Source of the DNA: Streptomyces sp. NBC_00271
GTDB taxonomy: Bacteria; Actinomycetota; Actinomycetes; Streptomycetales; Streptomycetaceae
DNA length: 64,000 nt
Assembly: GCF_036178845.1 (NCBI RefSeq)
Contig: NZ_CP108070.1
Coordinates: 6,572,001 to 6,636,000, forward strand
Reading direction: 5' to 3'
Of the stretch, positions 35,087 to 43,289 are shown in pieces. A program made the translations under genes and the position numbers. Every line of letters begins with the position of its first letter. Positions within the stretch are counted from its first letter, which is position 1. The notes beneath the pieces are model-generated. The model saw nothing but the letters and a program-made list of their open reading frames with translations, made no database searches and was not told the origin of the DNA.

Positions 35087-35950
35087 GTGAGCGCTGGTGA
35101 GTCGAGTGGCTCGGTGGTGCGGCGCATGCTGCTGGGATCACATCTGCGGCGCCTGCGGGAGTCGCGCGGAATCACCCGGGAAGCGGCCGGTTACTCGATC
35201 CGTGCCTCCGAATCGAAGATCAGCCGCATGGAGTTGGGACGGGTGAGCTTCAAGACGCGCGACGTCGAGGACCTGCTGACGCTGTACGGCATCACCGACG
35301 AGGCCGAGCGCACGTCGCTCGTCTCCCTCGCCAAGGAGGCCAACGTCGCGGGCTGGTGGCACAGTTACTCGGACGTCCTGCCCAGCTGGTTCCCGACCTA
35401 CGTCGGCCTGGAGGGTGCGGCCCACCTGATCCGGTCGTACGAAGTCCAGTTCGTGCACGGCCTGTTGCAGACGGAGGCCTACGCCCGCGCGGTCGTCGCA
35501 CGCGGCATGCGGGGCGCCTCGCCCGCCGACATCGAGCGGCGCGTCGCGCTGCGCCTGGAGCGGCAGAAATACCTCGTCTCCGAGAAGGCCCCGGAGTTCC
35601 ACATCGTCCTCGACGAGGCCGCGCTGCGCCGCCCCTACGGCGACCGCGAGGTGATGCGGGGACAACTCCAGCATCTGATCGAGGTGTCGGAGCGTCCCAA
35701 CGTACGACTTCAGGTCATGCCGTTCAGCTTCGGCGGCCACTCGGGCGAGAGCGGTTCCTTCACCATCCTGAGCTTCCCCGAGTCCGACCTGTCGGACGTC
35801 GTCTATCTGGAGCAGCTCACCAGCGCGCTCTACCTGGACAAACGCGAGGACGTCACCCAGTACGAAGGCGCGCTCAAGCAGTTGCAGCAGGACAGCCCCG
35901 GGCCCTCCGAGAGCCGCGATCTGCTGCGGGGACTGCTCCAGCTCTCCTGA
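35087..35950 (+). CDS. XRE-family regulator with DUF5753 domain
   Basis: 287 residues from a GTG at 35087 with GGGGAGG upstream. Helix-turn-helix at about 12-65 (LGSHLRRLRESRGITREAAGYSIRASESKISRMELGRVSFKTRDVEDLL). The DUF5753 domain covers about 90-275: LEGAAHLIRSYEVQFVHGLLQTEAYARAVV, FHIVLDEAALRRPYG and VRLQVMPFSFGGHSGESGSFTIL. This is the WhiJ-like architecture, usually linked to a DUF397 gene. It is the best candidate to bind the 28-bp element upstream of its two partner genes. No copy of the element lies before its own start. Confidence 0.93.
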   Translation: MSAGESSGSVVRRMLLGSHLRRLRESRGITREAAGYSIRASESKISRMELGRVSFKTRDVEDLLTLYGITDEAERTSLVSLAKEANVAGWWHSYSDVLPSWFPTYVGLEGAAHLIRSYEVQFVHGLLQTEAYARAVVARGMRGASPADIERRVALRLERQKYLVSEKAPEFHIVLDEAALRRPYGDREVMRGQLQHLIEVSERPNVRLQVMPFSFGGHSGESGSFTILSFPESDLSDVVYLEQLTSALYLDKREDVTQYEGALKQLQQDSPGPSESRDLLRGLLQLS

Positions 35951-36055
35951 CCTTCTCCCCACCACCTCCGGTGAGTCTTCACGATCTGTTCGCCTGTGAG
36001 TCTTCGTGGACTCTTCGGAGGTGCTCTCCAACTCCCTTTGGACGCAAGTACGATG

Positions 36056-36071
36056 ACGTCTGATCAGACGT
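36056..36071. promoter_or_regulatory. 16-bp perfect palindrome before the aldehyde dehydrogenase gene
   Basis: ACGTCTGATCAGACGT, centred about 75 bp before the ATG. A related GTCTG...CAGAC pair with a 6-base spacer follows at 36083-36098. Candidate operator; the regulator is unknown. Confidence 0.5.
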
Positions 36072-36138
36072 TGATCGGATGTGTCTGCTGACTCAGACTC
36101 GGATGTCTGCCTCGGCAGCAAGGGGATTGAGGGAGCAC

Positions 36139-37599
36139 ATGTCGTCCTACTTCACCGACTTGGCCCAGCAGTACATCGACGGCGAGTGGCGCCAGGGCAC
36201 CGGCTCCTGGGACATCATCGATTTCAACCCGTACAACGGCGAGAAACTGGCGTCGATCACCATAGCCACGGTCGACGAGGTCGACGAGGCCTACCTCGCC
36301 GCCCGGCGCGCCCAGAAGGAATGGGCCGCGACCAACCCGTACGCCCGTCGCGCCGTCTTCGAGAAGGCCCTGCGCATCATCGAGGAGCGCGAGGCCGAGA
36401 TCACCGAGGTGATCATCGCCGAGCTCGGTGGCACCCACCTCAAGGCGGGCTTCGAACTCCACCTGGCCAAGGAGTTCCTGCGCGAGTCGATCCAGCTGGC
36501 GCTGCGCCCCGAGGGCAAGATCCTCCCCTCGCCGATCGACGGCAAGGAGAACCGCCTCTACCGCGTGCCCGTCGGTGTCGTGGGCGTGATCAGCCCCTTC
36601 AACTTCCCCTTCCTGCTCTCCCTGAAGTCCGTCGCGCCGGCCCTGGCGCTCGGCAACGGCGTGGTCCTCAAGCCGCACCAGAACACCCCGATCGTCGGCG
36701 GCTCCCTGGTGGCGAAGATCTTCGAGGACGCGGGCCTGCCCGGTGGTCTGCTCAACGTCGTCATCACCGACATCGCCGAGATCGGCGACGCCTTCATCGA
36801 GCACCCCGTCCCGAAGGTCATCTCCTTCACCGGCTCCGACAAGGTCGGCCGCCACGTCGCCACCGTCTGTGCCTCGCACTTCAAGAGCGCGGTGCTGGAG
36901 CTCGGCGGCAACAGCGCTCTGGTGGTCCTCGACGACGCGGACATCGACTACGCCGTCGACGCGGCGGTCTTCAGCCGCTACGTCCACCAGGGCCAGGTCT
37001 GCATGGCCGCCAACCGCGTGCTCGTGGACCGCTCGATCGCGGACGAGTTCACCGAGAAGTTCGTCGCCAAGGTGAGGACGCTGAAGGTCGGCGACCCGAG
37101 CGACCCCCAGACGATCATCGGCCCGGTCATCAACTCCTCCCAGGCGGACGCGCTCACCGGCGCGGTCGACCAGGCGATCGCCGAGGGCGCCACGGCCCTG
37201 GTGCGCGGCGCCACCACCGACAACCTCGTCGAGCCGACCGTCCTGACGGACCTGCCCGCCGACTCCGCCATCCTCCAGCAGGAGATCTTCGGCCCGGTCG
37301 CGCTCCTCGTCACCTTCGACGGCGAGGAAGAGGCCGTCCGCATCGTCAACGACACCCCGTACGGGCTCAGCGGCGCCGTGCACACCGCCGACGTCGAGCG
37401 CGGTGTCGCCTTCGCCAAGCAGATCGACACCGGCATGTTCCACGTCAACGACGGCACCGTCCACGACGAGCCGCTGGTCCCCTTCGGCGGCGAGAAGCAC
37501 TCCGGCATCGGCCGCCTGAACGGCGAGACGACCGTCGACGCCTTTACCACCCAGAAGTGGATCTCGGTCCAGCACGGCCGCAGCTTCTTCCCGTTCTAG
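36139..37599 (+). CDS. Aldehyde dehydrogenase (NAD(P)-dependent, aromatic-aldehyde type)
   Basis: 486 residues from the ATG at 36139 (GAGGGAG upstream). It oxidises an aldehyde to the acid. Catalytic residues are visible: Glu254 in LELGGNS and Cys288 in GQVCMAANR, 34 apart as in the superfamily. Also seen are the cofactor-binding SPFNFPFLLSLKSVAPALALGNGVVLKPHQNTP, FTGSDKVGR and EIFGPVALL. The overall pattern is closest to vanillin/benzaldehyde dehydrogenases, so an aromatic aldehyde is a reasonable guess. It stands alone with a terminator 42 bases after the stop and palindromes in its promoter region. Confidence 0.95.
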   Translation: MSSYFTDLAQQYIDGEWRQGTGSWDIIDFNPYNGEKLASITIATVDEVDEAYLAARRAQKEWAATNPYARRAVFEKALRIIEEREAEITEVIIAELGGTHLKAGFELHLAKEFLRESIQLALRPEGKILPSPIDGKENRLYRVPVGVVGVISPFNFPFLLSLKSVAPALALGNGVVLKPHQNTPIVGGSLVAKIFEDAGLPGGLLNVVITDIAEIGDAFIEHPVPKVISFTGSDKVGRHVATVCASHFKSAVLELGGNSALVVLDDADIDYAVDAAVFSRYVHQGQVCMAANRVLVDRSIADEFTEKFVAKVRTLKVGDPSDPQTIIGPVINSSQADALTGAVDQAIAEGATALVRGATTDNLVEPTVLTDLPADSAILQQEIFGPVALLVTFDGEEEAVRIVNDTPYGLSGAVHTADVERGVAFAKQIDTGMFHVNDGTVHDEPLVPFGGEKHSGIGRLNGETTVDAFTTQKWISVQHGRSFFPF

Positions 37600-37641
37600 G
37601 GCTCCTTCCGTTCGGAGACTTCAGAGACTCTTCGTCGCCAT

Positions 37642-37678
37642 CGGGCCCTTGCGGACAGAAGCTGACCGCAAGGGCCCG
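37642..37678. terminator. Perfect 13-bp hairpin terminator
   Basis: CGGGCCCTTGCGG (37642-37654) pairs with 37666-37678 across an 11-base loop, after the aldehyde dehydrogenase gene. Confidence 0.85.
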
Positions 37679-37738
37679 TACGTTCATCGGTGTCAGGCAG
37701 GGGATGCCGGACACGCAGACCGATGAAAGGCGGCGATC

Positions 37739-38275
37739 ATGGTTACTCACGTTTCGGCGGGGACTCCTGGTGACGAGCGCGGAGCACTGCTCTCCTTCCT
37801 GGAGGCCGAGCGCGGCGGGATCCGCCGGGCCCTGATCGGCCTGACGCCGGAGCAGGCCACGAGCCGGCCGAGCGCGAGCGAACTGTCCCTGGCCGGGCTG
37901 CTCAAGCACGTCGCCGAGACCGAGCAGGCCTGGATCGCCCGTGCCAAGGGCGAGCAGCCCGCCGTCGAGCGGGACGAGTCGACCTGGCACGAGTGCTTCG
38001 CGCTCGTCGGCGACGAGACCGTCGAGTCGCAGCTCGCGTACTGGGAGAAGGTGGCCGCCGAGACGGAGGCGTTCATCCGCTCGGTACCCAGTCTCGACGA
38101 GACCTTCGCACTGCCCGAAGCCCCCTGGTTCCCCCGGGAGCGGGTCTCGATGCGCTGGGTGGCGCTCCACCTGATCCGTGAGACGGCCCGGCACGCCGGC
38201 CACGCCGACATCATCCGCGAGTCCCTGGACGGCGCCACCGCCTTCGAGCTGGTCGCCCGCGCGCAGGAGGGTTGA
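37739..38275 (+). CDS. DinB family protein (DUF664)
   Basis: 178 residues, ATG at 37739. Four-helix DinB pattern: LLSFLEAERGGIRRALIGLTPEQATSRPSASELSLAGLLKHVAETEQAWI and MRWVALHLIRETARHAGHADIIRESLDG. The metal-binding histidines are His60 (LLKHV), and the pair in RHAGHAD. Many members are mycothiol-dependent or bacillithiol-like thiol transferases; the substrate is unknown. The PadR regulator follows 37 bases later on the same strand. Confidence 0.92.
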   Translation: MVTHVSAGTPGDERGALLSFLEAERGGIRRALIGLTPEQATSRPSASELSLAGLLKHVAETEQAWIARAKGEQPAVERDESTWHECFALVGDETVESQLAYWEKVAAETEAFIRSVPSLDETFALPEAPWFPRERVSMRWVALHLIRETARHAGHADIIRESLDGATAFELVARAQEG

Positions 38276-38312
38276 CCTCCGCGCCCTCATCTGCCCCCAT
38301 AACCTGGACCGC

Positions 38313-38954
38313 ATGTCAGCGATCCGTCTCCTGGTGCTGGGTGCCGTCCGCCAGCACGGGCGGGCCCACGGCTACCAGGTGCGCAACGACCTCGAGTACT
38401 GGGGCGCGCACGAGTGGTCCAACGCCAAGCCCGGCTCGATCTACCACGCGCTCAAGCAGATGGCGAAACAGGGACTGCTGCTCGCCCACGAGATCGCCCC
38501 GTCCACGGCGGGCGGCCCGCCGCGCACCGAGTACGAGATCACGGACCAGGGCACCGAGGAGTACTTCACGCTGCTGCGCCGGTCGCTGACCGCGTACGAC
38601 CAGAAACCGGACATCCTCTCGGCCGCGCTCGGCTTCATGGTCGACCTCGGCCGTGCGGAGACCCTCGAACTCCTCCAGGAGCGGGTGCGCGCCATCGAGG
38701 AGTGGCGCAAGTCCGTCACCGGGTACTACACCCCCGAGGACGGCCCCGGACAGCTCGGCCACATCGGCGAGATCATGAACTTCTGGGTCCACTCCGCCGA
38801 CTCCGGCGCACAGTGGACCCGGGGCCTGATCGAGCGCATCCAGGGCGGCGCGTACACCTTCGCCGGGGAGGGCGAACCCTTCGTCGGCGTCCTGGTCGAC
38901 GGCGAGGAGAACCCGTACGCCACGGGAACCCCGCACCCCGGCGACCAGGAGTAG
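38313..38954 (+). CDS. PadR-family transcriptional regulator
   Basis: 213 residues, ATG at 38313. PadR winged helix at about 1-85: IRLLVLGAVRQHGRAHGYQVRNDLEYWG, then KPGSIYHALKQMAKQGLLL and the wing GGPPRTEYEITDQG. The C-terminal helical part (about 95-185) is long, as in the larger PadR proteins that dimerise through it. It probably regulates the DinB gene just upstream and possibly its own transcription. It converges with the gad gene, with only 23 bases between the stops. Confidence 0.93.
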   Translation: MSAIRLLVLGAVRQHGRAHGYQVRNDLEYWGAHEWSNAKPGSIYHALKQMAKQGLLLAHEIAPSTAGGPPRTEYEITDQGTEEYFTLLRRSLTAYDQKPDILSAALGFMVDLGRAETLELLQERVRAIEEWRKSVTGYYTPEDGPGQLGHIGEIMNFWVHSADSGAQWTRGLIERIQGGAYTFAGEGEPFVGVLVDGEENPYATGTPHPGDQE

Positions 38955-38977
38955 CCACGCCCTCCGCCGGAGGGACC

Positions 38978-40384
38978 CTAGTGATGGAACCCCGTCGCCG
39001 CCTCCTTGTCCTGGGTCAGCGGATGCGGCAGTTTGCGCAGTTGGGGAACCAACCGGCTCAGGTCCTCGATGAACAGGTCGGCGAGATCCACCGAGAAGCC
39101 GTTGCGGCACACCACACGCAGGACGGACAGGTCCTCCCGGTTGGCCGGGAAGGTGTACGCGGGCACCAGCCAGCCGCTCTCCCGCATGCGCCGGGACACG
39201 TCGAAGACGTCGTACGCCGTCACATGGGGTGCCGTGGTGAAAGCGAAGACGGGCAACTCGTCGCCCCGGGTGAGGAGTCGGAAGTCCTCCAGCGCCTCGA
39301 TCCGCTCGGCGAGCCCGCGGGCCAGGTCTCTGGTCGTCTGCTGCACGGTCCGGAAGCCCTCCCGGCCCAGCCGTAGGAACGTGTAGTACTGCGCCACGAC
39401 CTGCGCGCCCGGACGGGAGAAGTTGAGGGCGAAGGTGGGCATGTTGCCGCCCAAGTAGTTGACCCGGAAGACGAGTTCCTCGGGCAGCTCGGCGGCGGTC
39501 CGCCACAGCGCCCAGCCGACGCCCGGGTAGACCAGTCCGTACTTGTGGCCCGAAGTATTGATCGAGGACACCCGCGGCAACCTGAAGTCCCAGACCAGGT
39601 CCGGGTCGAGGAAGGGCGCGATCATCGCGCCCGACGCGCCGTCGACATGGACGGGGATGTCCAGGCCCGTACGCTCCTGGAGCTGGTCGAGGGCCGCGCA
39701 CAGCTCGGCGATCGGCTCGTACGACCCGTCGAAGGTGGAGCCGAGGATGCCGACAACCCCGATGGTGTTCTCGTCGCACAGCTCGGCCGCCGCCTGTGGG
39801 TCGAGATGGAACCGGTCGCCCTCCATGGGCACCTGGCGTGCCTCGACCTCCCAGAAGTTGCAGAACTTCTCCCAGCACACCTGGACGTTCACCCCCATCA
39901 CGAGATTGGGGCGTGCTCCGGGGTAGCGGTCCGCGTTCCGCTGCATCCAGCGCCGCTTCAGCGCCATGCCGGCGAGCATGCACGCCTCGCTCGACCCGGT
40001 CGTCGAACAGCCGACGGTGGACGCCGGATCCGGCGCGTTCCACAAGTCCGCGAGCATCGCCACGCAGCGGCGCTCCAGCTCGGCGGTGCGCGGGTACTCG
40101 TCCTTGTCGATCATGTTCTTGTCCCGGCACTCGCCCATCAGCACCCCGGCCTGCGGTTCCATCCAGGTGGTGACGAAGGTGGCGAGGTTCAGCCGCGCGT
40201 TCCCGTCCAGCATCAGGTCGTCGTGGACGACCTGATACGCGGTGTTGGGTGGCAGCGGCCCGTCCGGAAGCCGGTGCTTGGGCGGGGCCTCGGTCATGCC
40301 CCCGACCGGATTCGCCTCCCCGAAGAAGGGGTTGACGGACACCGGTCGCTCGTCGGGCTTCTCGGGACCTTGGTGGAGCGGCAT
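38978..40384 (-). CDS. gadB: Glutamate decarboxylase
   Basis: 468 residues from the ATG at 40384, which has GGGAG 5 bases upstream; an ATG four codons earlier lacks a ribosome site. A PLP-dependent enzyme that converts glutamate to GABA while consuming a proton. Visible: the PLP lysine (Lys281) in SGHKYGLVYPG, HVDGASGAMIAPF, STTGSSEACMLAG, and the C-terminal TGFHH, whose histidine resembles the active-site plug of acid-controlled GadB. It follows the ClC gene on the same strand, 137 bases apart with a tandem repeat between. A glutamate-dependent acid resistance role is likely by analogy with enteric bacteria. Confidence 0.96.
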   Translation of the reverse strand: MPLHQGPEKPDERPVSVNPFFGEANPVGGMTEAPPKHRLPDGPLPPNTAYQVVHDDLMLDGNARLNLATFVTTWMEPQAGVLMGECRDKNMIDKDEYPRTAELERRCVAMLADLWNAPDPASTVGCSTTGSSEACMLAGMALKRRWMQRNADRYPGARPNLVMGVNVQVCWEKFCNFWEVEARQVPMEGDRFHLDPQAAAELCDENTIGVVGILGSTFDGSYEPIAELCAALDQLQERTGLDIPVHVDGASGAMIAPFLDPDLVWDFRLPRVSSINTSGHKYGLVYPGVGWALWRTAAELPEELVFRVNYLGGNMPTFALNFSRPGAQVVAQYYTFLRLGREGFRTVQQTTRDLARGLAERIEALEDFRLLTRGDELPVFAFTTAPHVTAYDVFDVSRRMRESGWLVPAYTFPANREDLSVLRVVCRNGFSVDLADLFIEDLSRLVPQLRKLPHPLTQDKEAATGFHH

Positions 40385-40413
40385 GGGATCTCCCATCGAG
40401 TCGGCGGTCGGAC

Positions 40414-40533
40414 GGTCCTACTGGTTGATCGGAGGGTCCTACTGGTTGAGCGGATCGGGGGTTCTACTGGTTCATCGGATCGGGTTTCCACTGGTTCATC
40501 GGATCGGACAGGCCTGTCGGTTCACCGGATCGA
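40414..40533. repeat. 24-25-bp tandem repeat, five copies, between ClC and gad genes
   Basis: Diverged copies of GGTYCTACTGGTTSATCGGA start near 40414, 40435, 40460, 40484 and 40508. The last copy overlaps the final codons of the ClC gene. The array forms most of the gad upstream region. Confidence 0.8.
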
Positions 40534-41787
40534 GCTCCCGTCGGCGCGCAGCTGCATCTGCGGGCGTCCGGTGACGACCAGCCAGGCCGGTACCGAGGCC
40601 AGCACCAGCACCGGCAGCACGGCGGGCTGGGCCACCAGGACGGCCGCCGTGAACAGACTGATCCAGCCCTGCCGGGTGACGGCCAGGAGCACACCCAGGA
40701 CCGCGCACACCACGGCGAGCGTGGGATTCACCTGCGGTACCAACGCGTGCGCGCACAGCCCGAGAGCTACCCCGGCGAACACGGAGGGAAAGATCCGGCC
40801 GCCCCGGAAGCCGCACGAGGTGGCGACCACCAGCGCGGCCAGCTTCACCACGAACATCAGCGCGAACCGTCCCGCCGACCAGCCCTCCGGGTTCGCCGCG
40901 AGCGTCTTCACCTCGTCCAGGCCCTTGAAGAGCGTCAGAGGCCCGCCCAGCGCCCCCAGCAGCCCCAGGACGAGACCGCCCACGGGAAGCGCCACCATGG
41001 GGTGCCTGAGCCGCGAGAAGGCGCCGTGGACGTAAGGGAGGTCGCACACCGCGGTCATCCCGATCGCCGCGGCCAACGAGGCGACCACCAGGGCGCTCAG
41101 CAGGTCGCCCCAGTGGGGGCCCGCGTAGGCGGGCAGCGCGAGGTCGAAGCTCGGGTGCTCCAGCAGCGCCATGGTCAGCGCGCCCGTGCCGCCCGCGAGC
41201 AGCGGCGGCAGCAGCCGGTCCCAGAGGGCGCCGGGCCCCGGCTGCCCGGCCAGTACCTCGGAGAAGATCAGCGCGGCGGCCACCGGCGTGCCGAACAGGG
41301 CGCCGATCGTGCCCGCGACCGCCAGGCCCACCCACAGCCCCACTGCGGAGCCCGGGACCACGCGGGTGCCGAGCCAGTAGGCGAGGGCCACATTGACGGC
41401 CGTGATCGGGTTCTCGGGGCCCAGGCTCACCCCGCCCGCCAGCGTCAGGACGGTGGCGACGAGCAGCCCGGGCAGAACGCGGGGCGGCAGGGGAGCGTCG
41501 ACCAGGCCCGTGGTCGCCGGATCCGGCCCCGCGTGCCCCGGTACCTTCCACACCACCAGACCCACCGCGATGCCGGTCGCCGTGAGCATCACGACCATCC
41601 ACAGCACGGAGTAGCGGCCCACGCCCACTGCGTCCGGAAGGGTCTCCCACAGGACGTCCTTGAAGCGGTCGGCGAGCAGGCTGACGCCCAGCAGGACGAG
41701 CGCCGCGGCCACACCGACCACCACGGAGGGCACGATCAACGGCAGCAGACGCCGTAAGGGCGTCGCCGTGGACGCATCGGTGCTCAC
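40522..41787 (-). CDS. ClC-family chloride channel/antiporter
   Basis: 421 residues from a GTG at 41787 (AGGG at 7-base spacing); a GTG two codons earlier is too close to that site. About ten or more hydrophobic segments. ClC signatures: GGVSLGPENPI (the GxxxGPE selectivity motif including the antiporter-type glutamate) and GFRGGRIFPSVFAGVALG (GRIFP motif). The gating-glutamate motif fits an H+/Cl- exchanger. In E. coli, ClC antiporters balance charge for decarboxylase-based acid resistance, and here a glutamate decarboxylase follows on the same strand. The C-terminus has no CBS domains. Confidence 0.92.
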   Translation of the reverse strand: MSTDASTATPLRRLLPLIVPSVVVGVAAALVLLGVSLLADRFKDVLWETLPDAVGVGRYSVLWMVVMLTATGIAVGLVVWKVPGHAGPDPATTGLVDAPLPPRVLPGLLVATVLTLAGGVSLGPENPITAVNVALAYWLGTRVVPGSAVGLWVGLAVAGTIGALFGTPVAAALIFSEVLAGQPGPGALWDRLLPPLLAGGTGALTMALLEHPSFDLALPAYAGPHWGDLLSALVVASLAAAIGMTAVCDLPYVHGAFSRLRHPMVALPVGGLVLGLLGALGGPLTLFKGLDEVKTLAANPEGWSAGRFALMFVVKLAALVVATSCGFRGGRIFPSVFAGVALGLCAHALVPQVNPTLAVVCAVLGVLLAVTRQGWISLFTAAVLVAQPAVLPVLVLASVPAWLVVTGRPQMQLRADGSSIR

Positions 41788-41858
41788 GGCCACACCCTAA
41801 GCGGGCAAAAGCCGCACAACATCCCGAAGGGCGCGCTCCGGCGCCTGGGGATTCCGGC

Positions 41859-41884
41859 TTGCACCTCACGTGGCGTGAGGGCTG
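41859..41884 (+). promoter_or_regulatory. MerR-type tipA promoter and operator
   Basis: CCTCACG-TGG-CGTGAGG (41864-41880) is a perfect inverted repeat lying directly after a -35-like TTGCAC (41859-41864). A repeat in the spacer is the hallmark of MerR-regulated promoters. It lies 36 bp before tipA, consistent with autoactivation. Confidence 0.75.
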
Positions 41885-41916
41885 ATGGTGGGACGCGTAC
41901 CGAGGAAGGAGCGGAA

Positions 41917-42684
41917 GTGGGCTACTCAGTGGGGCAGGTCGCCGGTTTCGCCGGGGTCACGGTGCGCACGCTGCACCACTACGACGAGATCGGCCTGCTC
42001 GTTCCGAGCGAGCGCAACCACGCGGGGCACCGGCGCTACAGCGACGCCGACCTCGACCGGCTGCAACAGATCCTGTTCTACCGGGAGCTGGGCTTCCCGC
42101 TCGACGAGGTCGCGGCCCTGCTCGACGACCCGGAGGCGGACCCGCGCGCGCACCTGCGCCGGCAGCACGAGCTGCTGACCGCCCGGATCGAGAAGCTGCA
42201 GAAGATGGCCGCGGCCGTGGAGCACGCCATGGAGGCACGCACGATGGGCATCAACCTCACGCCCGAGGAGAAGTTCGAGGTCTTCGGGGACAAGGATCCC
42301 GAGGAGCACGCGGAGGAGGCCGAGCGGCGGTGGGGCGGCACGGCGGAGTACGCCGAGTCACAGCGCCGCGCCGCCCGCTACACCAAGGACGACTGGCAGC
42401 GCATCCAGGCCGAGGTCGCCTCCTGGGGCGAGCGCTACGGCGCCCTCATGGAAGCGGGCGAGCCCGCGACCGGCGAGCGGGCCATGGACCTGGCCGAGGA
42501 ACACCGGCGGCACATCGGCAAGTGGTTCTACGACTGCTCGTACGAGCTCCACGGCTGCCTCGGCGCGATGTACGTGTCCGACGAACGCTTCAAGGCGTAC
42601 TACGACTCCATGCGCCCGGGTCTCGCCGAGCACCTCAGGGACGCGATCACGGCGAACGCGGCCAGGCACTCCCAGGAAGCCTGA
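41917..42684 (+). CDS. tipA: MerR-family thiopeptide-responsive regulator TipAL
   Basis: 255 residues from a GTG at 41917 with AGGAAGGAG upstream. MerR helix-turn-helix at about 1-70 (YSVGQVAGFAGVTVRTLHHYDEIGLLVPSERNHAGHRRYS), a coiled-coil linker, then the TipAS drug-binding domain from Met110 (MGINLTPEEKFEVFGDKDPEE). The cysteines that react with thiostrepton in TipA fall at the same positions here (Cys207 and Cys214 in WFYDCSYELHGCLG). Thiopeptides bind covalently and activate the tipA promoter. The promoter palindrome at 41864 supports autoactivation. TipAS alone can also be made from an internal start at 42244. Confidence 0.93.
   Translation: MGYSVGQVAGFAGVTVRTLHHYDEIGLLVPSERNHAGHRRYSDADLDRLQQILFYRELGFPLDEVAALLDDPEADPRAHLRRQHELLTARIEKLQKMAAAVEHAMEARTMGINLTPEEKFEVFGDKDPEEHAEEAERRWGGTAEYAESQRRAARYTKDDWQRIQAEVASWGERYGALMEAGEPATGERAMDLAEEHRRHIGKWFYDCSYELHGCLGAMYVSDERFKAYYDSMRPGLAEHLRDAITANAARHSQEA
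42231..42684 (+). promoter_or_regulatory. Internal ribosome site and start for TipAS
   Basis: GGAGG at 42231-42235 lies 8 bases before the in-frame ATG at 42244 (codon 110). It would give the 146-residue drug-binding domain alone, as known for S. lividans TipAS, which sequesters thiopeptides. Confidence 0.8.
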
Positions 42685-42691
42685 CGGCAAG

Positions 42692-42731
42692 CCGGTAAGG
42701 GGCACCCGCAATGGCGGGTGCCCCTTACCGG
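42692..42731. terminator. Perfect 18-bp bidirectional terminator
   Basis: CCGGTAAGGGGCACCCGC (42692-42709) and its exact complement (42714-42731) with an AATG loop, between the convergent tipA and ybjQ genes. Confidence 0.92.
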
Positions 42732-42757
42732 ATTCCGGTTCTGCGGCCGGTCGCGCC

Positions 42758-43123
42758 CTACTCCTTCACCAGGACCACCGCGGTGCCGTACGCGCACACC
42801 TCCGTGCCCACGTCCGCCGCCTCGGTCACGTCGAACCGCATCATCAGCACGCCGTTCGCCCCTCGCACGAGTGCCTGCTCGACGAGTCGTTCCATGGCCT
42901 GGTTGCGGGTCTCCACGAGGGTCTTGGTGAGCCCCTTGAGCTCGCCGCCGATCATCGACTTCAGACCCGCGCCGATCTGGCTGCCCAGATGCCGGGATCG
43001 CACGGTGAGGCCGAAGACCTCGCCGATGACCTGCTGGACGCGGTAGCCGGGCGCGTCGTTCGTCGTCACGACCAGGACGTCCGACTGGGGTCCCTGGCCG
43101 CCTCCGTATTCATCGATGCCCAT
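42758..43123 (-). CDS. YbjQ family protein (UPF0145)
   Basis: 121 residues from the ATG at 43123; the longer frame upstream is unsupported. Family pattern: DVLVVTTNDAPGYRVQQVIGEVFGLTVRSRHLGSQIGAGLKSMIGGELKGLTKTLVETRNQAMERLVEQA and GANGVLMMRFDVTE, then a final GTEVCAYGTAVVLV. YbjQ proteins form pentamers and are often predicted to bind heavy metals, but the function is unproven. Converges with tipA; the divergent DedA gene starts 166 bases upstream. Confidence 0.92.
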   Translation of the reverse strand: MGIDEYGGGQGPQSDVLVVTTNDAPGYRVQQVIGEVFGLTVRSRHLGSQIGAGLKSMIGGELKGLTKTLVETRNQAMERLVEQALVRGANGVLMMRFDVTEAADVGTEVCAYGTAVVLVKE

Positions 43124-43289
43124 GGTCCACAGCTTTGTCCCAGTGGGCGCACAGTGCATCCTGGGTGCACCGGTGGAACCTGGCACGGACACTGTGCGTT
43201 GATAGCTTTGGCCGACAGTACTGATGTGCTGCCGTACGGCCGTCCCAGGACCGCCGTACTCTTCCTTCACCCCTCAGGAGCCCGGAACC

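Noticed and set aside
34789..35175. N-terminal extension of the ATPase to 35175
   Set aside because: Includes promoter DNA and overlaps the divergent XRE start; the ATG at 34788 has a proper ribosome site.
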